Shown here: positions 13,137 to 15,445 of the stretch, piece after piece | Position numbering within the stretch: position 1 is the stretch's first letter | Layout: the number at the start of each line of letters is the position of its first letter | Notes under the pieces: generated by a model | Seen by the model: only the letters and a program-made list of their open reading frames with translations | Told to the model about the DNA's origin: nothing | Database searches by the model: none | From: an uncultured Sporolactobacillus sp. | GTDB taxonomy: Bacteria > Bacillota > Bacilli > Bacillales > Sporolactobacillaceae | DNA length: 15,445 nucleotides | Direction of reading: 5' to 3' | Assembly (NCBI GenBank): GCA_900543345.1 | Contig: UQRJ01000033.1 | Coordinates: forward strand, 1-15,445 | Translations under genes and position numbers: made by a program

Positions 13137-14366
13137 ATGATGGCGAGAAACTTTTCAAGGCGGCTGTTTACTTCTGAATCTGTGACGGAAGGACATCCGG
13201 ATAAAATATGCGATCAGATTTCCGATGCGATTCTTGATGCGATTTTAAAGAATGATCCAAACGCCCGGGTGGCATGCGAAACGGCGGTCAACACCGGCCT
13301 TGTCCTAGTCACAGGAGAAATATCGACAACGGCATATGTGGATATTCCGAAAATTGTCCGTCAGACGATTCGCGATATCGGCTATACCGATGCAAAATAC
13401 GGGTTCGATGCGTCAAGTTGTGCGATTCTGACATCGATTGAGAAACAGTCACCGGACATCGCGCAGGGTGTCGATCAGTCATTCGAGGCACGTGAGGGAG
13501 AACTGACAGACAGTCAAATAGAAGATATCGGCGCCGGCGATCAGGGATTGATGTTCGGATTTGCAGTCAATGAGACGCCTGAACTTATGCCGATGCCGAT
13601 TGCGTTGGCACACAAACTGGCTAAGCGATTGGCCGATGTCCGCAAATCGGGGGAAGTGGCTTATTTGCGGCCCGACGGTAAGACGCAAGTGACCGTAGAA
13701 TACGATGAAAACGGCCGCCCGGACCGAATCGATACCATTGTTGTTTCCGCGCAGCATGATCCGGAAGTGACGCTTGATCAGATCAAACGGGATGTACGGC
13801 GGCATGTGATCGCTCCGGTTATCCCGTCCGGACTGATCGATGATAAGACGAAGTTTTTCATCAATCCAACGGGACGTTTCGTCATCGGCGGTCCGCAGAG
13901 CGACGCCGGGTTGACCGGGCGAAAAATCATTGTCGATACGTACGGCGGTTATGCGAGGCACGGCGGCGGCGCTTTTTCAGGCAAAGATGCAACAAAGGTG
14001 GATCGCTCCGCGTCTTATGCGGCGCGTTATGTGGCGAAAAATATTGTGGCGGCGGGTCTTGCCGACAAGTGCGAGGTACAACTTGCGTATGCGATCGGCG
14101 TGGCGCGTCCGGTTTCGATTTCGGTCAATACATTCGGCACCGGCAGAGCGCCAGAAGAAAGATTGGTGACTTTAATCCGGCAAAATTTCGATCTGCGTCC
14201 GGCAGGGATTATCCGAATGCTTGATCTACGAAGGCCGATTTACCGTCAAACGGCGGCATATGGTCATTTCGGACGGACCGACATTGATCTGTCCTGGGAA
14301 AAAACAGATAAAGCGGAATCGCTGCGCCGGCAGATTTTTGGTAATCTGCGTGCCAGCGGCAATTGA
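13137..14366 (+). CDS. metK: S-adenosylmethionine synthetase MetK
   Basis: This cytoplasmic enzyme (409 aa from this start) makes S-adenosylmethionine from methionine and ATP. Family motifs are intact: FTSESVTEGHPDK (11-23, catalytic His20), the GAGDQG signature (132-137), the glycine-rich GGGAFSGKD (276-284) and GHFGR (376-380). B. subtilis MetK is about 400 aa. ATG 13137 is preferred because AGGGTG (13125-13130) lies six bases upstream; in-frame TTG 13116 and ATG 13131 are alternatives, and the family usually begins just before the FTSES motif. Expression is set by the S-box riboswitch. It is divergent from pckA; in B. subtilis asnB lies nearby, but here a ytpB-type gene follows. Confidence 0.96.
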   Translation: MMARNFSRRLFTSESVTEGHPDKICDQISDAILDAILKNDPNARVACETAVNTGLVLVTGEISTTAYVDIPKIVRQTIRDIGYTDAKYGFDASSCAILTSIEKQSPDIAQGVDQSFEAREGELTDSQIEDIGAGDQGLMFGFAVNETPELMPMPIALAHKLAKRLADVRKSGEVAYLRPDGKTQVTVEYDENGRPDRIDTIVVSAQHDPEVTLDQIKRDVRRHVIAPVIPSGLIDDKTKFFINPTGRFVIGGPQSDAGLTGRKIIVDTYGGYARHGGGAFSGKDATKVDRSASYAARYVAKNIVAAGLADKCEVQLAYAIGVARPVSISVNTFGTGRAPEERLVTLIRQNFDLRPAGIIRMLDLRRPIYRQTAAYGHFGRTDIDLSWEKTDKAESLRRQIFGNLRASGN

Positions 14367-14373
14367 TCTCATG

Positions 14374-14409
14374 TATAGGTGAAGGGGCTACTATAGGTGA
14401 AGGGGCTAC
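14374..14409 (+). repeat. Exact 18-bp tandem duplication after metK
   Basis: The unit TATAGGTGAAGGGGCTAC occurs at 14374-14391 and again, without a mismatch or gap, at 14392-14409. It begins seven bases after the metK stop. The second copy provides the 5' arm of the metK terminator, so the duplication gives the RNA two possible 5' arms. Absence of any mismatch suggests it is recent, or an assembly or amplification artefact. Confidence 0.9.
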
Positions 14410-14431
14410 GCAACCGTCGGCTCCTTTTTTT
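14399..14431 (+). terminator. metK terminator
   Basis: AAGGGGCT (14400-14407) pairs with GGCTCCTT (14419-14426, with G-U pairs), ACG with CGT inside around loop CAAC, followed by a T-run that reaches 14431. It overlaps the second copy of the 18-bp repeat. Confidence 0.6.
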
Positions 14432-14580
14432 GCGATCGACGAATGCATGGCTCATTGCTTGCCTATAATGTAAGGACGGCGCGAAAAATATGTTGTGAGC
14501 GGAGCGTTCGGCCGGCGGTCAGGCAGGTGCGGCTGCGAAAGATATGACAAACGATCGATCAGGAAAAGAGGAAATGAGGT

Positions 14581-15414
14581 ATGTCCGTACCATCGGGACC
14601 GATTCAATTAATGACTCAGGTTTGTAGCAAGGTGCTGCCGCCCGTACACGCCCGTTTGCGCGACTGGCAGCGGCGAGCCGCACGGATACCCGACCCCGAA
14701 CTGCGCCGACAGGCTCTTGCCAGTATTCACTCGAAGGCGTTTCACTGTGAGGGTGGGGGAATCTATTGCCTGCTGGCGGGAAGCAAACGGAAGGATGTGC
14801 TCGATTTTATCGTCGCCTATCAAACGATCAGCGATTATTTGGATAATCTGTGCGACCGCAGCATTTCGCTTGACCCGAAAGATTTCCGCTGTCTGCATCA
14901 GGCGATGCTTGACGCGCTGACGCCGGGAACACCGCTTCATGATTATTACCGAATGCGCCGGACTGCTTCCGATGCCGGCTATTTACGAGATTTGGTAGAA
15001 ACTTGTCGCGGCGTCCTCTCTCACATCGACGATTTGGCAGCTATTTTACCCTCACTGCATGAACTTGCCGGTTTTTATTGCGATCTTCAGGTTCATAAAC
15101 ATGTTGAGAAGGATCAGCGCGTGCCCAGACTGGTTGCCTGGTTCCACAAGTATCAGGATCAGTTGCCAGAGATGAGTTGGTATGAGTTTGCGGCGTGTTC
15201 CGGTTCGACGCTTGGCATTTTCTGCATTGTAGCTTATGCGGCTTCGCGCGGCCGTGAAATGCGCACGCTGACCGCGACGATTAAAAACGGCTATTTTCCT
15301 TGGGTGCAGGGGTTGCACATTCTGCTTGATTATTTTATCGATCAGGAAGAGGACAAGGTGGAAGGCGATCTGAATTTCTGCACCTACTATCGCGACGATC
15401 GGGAAATGATGCAC
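14581..15414 (+). CDS. ytpB: Tetraprenyl-beta-curcumene synthase-like protein YtpB, 3' end missing
   Basis: The first 278 residues belong to the DUF2600/YtpB family of large terpene cyclases. B. subtilis YtpB cyclises C35 heptaprenyl diphosphate to tetraprenyl-beta-curcumene, a precursor of sesquarterpenes. Two aspartate-rich helices expected to bind magnesium-diphosphate are visible: QTISDYLDNLCDRS (81-94) and LLDYFIDQEEDKVEGDLNF (248-266). The family is about 360-370 aa, so roughly the last 85-90 residues are absent: native sequence stops at 15414 and the frame runs into adapter, giving the false tail LSLIHISEPT. ATG 14581 has AGAGG nine bases upstream. It lies 214 bases after metK with a terminator between and so should have its own promoter; a TATAAT at 14464-14469 has no good -35. 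Confidence 0.88.
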
Positions 15415-15445
15415 CTGTCTCTTATACACATCTCCGAGCCCACGA
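15415..15445 (-). other. Nextera library adapter at the right end, not genomic DNA
   Basis: Bases 15415-15433 are the reverse complement of the Tn5 mosaic end (CTGTCTCTTATACACATCT), and 15434-15445 continue into the read-2 adapter (CCGAGCCCACGA). This mirrors the adapter at 1-42. The ytpB reading frame is artificially extended through it, and a minus-strand frame begins in it with MYKRQ. Confidence 0.97.

Noticed and set aside
14464..14469. TATAAT as ytpB promoter
   Set aside because: No acceptable -35 box at 16-18 bases upstream; kept only as a remark.
15052..15429. Minus-strand 125-aa frame starting MYKRQ
   Set aside because: It begins inside the adapter and lies antisense to ytpB, which has clear family motifs.
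9..15445. Terminal inverted repeats suggesting a 15.4 kb transposon or linear element
   Set aside because: The repeats are Nextera adapter sequence including the Tn5 mosaic end, not biological termini.

Overview
The window is a 15.4 kb assembled contig from a Gram-positive spore-former-like Firmicute, most likely order Bacillales (Bacillaceae or Sporolactobacillaceae; the genus cannot be read from the sequence). Supporting this are a wall teichoic acid exporter (tagG-tagH), a SAM-I (S-box) riboswitch in front of metK, divergent pckA and metK with a ytpB-type terpene synthase downstream (an association I recall from Bacillus chromosomes), Bacillus-only small families (YdjO, FbpA-like), purine-rich Shine-Dalgarno sites and intrinsic terminators. 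Base composition is roughly balanced in G+C. Both contig ends are library artefacts: bases 1-42 and 15415-15445 are Nextera adapter, so native DNA is about 43-15414.

Layout. 43-956 has no convincing gene, but it contains several hairpins and three terminator-like structures. 948-4000 is a copper-resistance operon: a promoter with a CsoR operator inside its spacer, csoR, the Cu(I)-exporting ATPase copA, and a copper-chaperone gene copZ that is broken by two frameshifts. 4118-6993 is a glycolate oxidase unit, glcD-glcF, with ATGA start/stop overlap, a cre-like site in the leader and a strong terminator. 6998-8579 is a minus-strand block: a hydrophobic repeat protein (possibly DUF6944), a DUF402 protein and a YdjO-type zinc-ribbon protein with its own terminator. 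8790-10478 is the teichoic acid ABC exporter tagG-tagH, with two GC-rich hairpins in its leader; TagH is the short form without the long C-terminal extension. 10574-11031 holds a perfect palindrome, a second copy of the cre-like 13-mer, and a small FbpA-family gene preceded by a six-codon upstream ORF. A two-way terminator separates it from pckA. 11045-12625 (minus) is ATP-dependent PEP carboxykinase. 12626-13136 is the shared pckA/metK control region with an AT-rich palindrome, both promoters, the S-box riboswitch and its terminator. 13137-14366 is metK, followed by an exact 18-bp tandem duplication leading into its terminator. ytpB starts at 14581 and is cut by the contig end.

How the genes fit together. 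Copper control is self-contained: Cu(I)-bound CsoR leaves the operator and CopA exports the metal, but the chaperone appears lost or mis-sequenced. glcD-glcF oxidises glycolate to glyoxylate. pckA is the first step of gluconeogenesis. Both carry features consistent with carbon-source control, but this is inference. No unambiguous new system was found. The most useful leads are the broken copZ, the gene-poor structured left flank, the fbpA leader (palindrome, cre-like site, upstream ORF), and the pckA palindrome.
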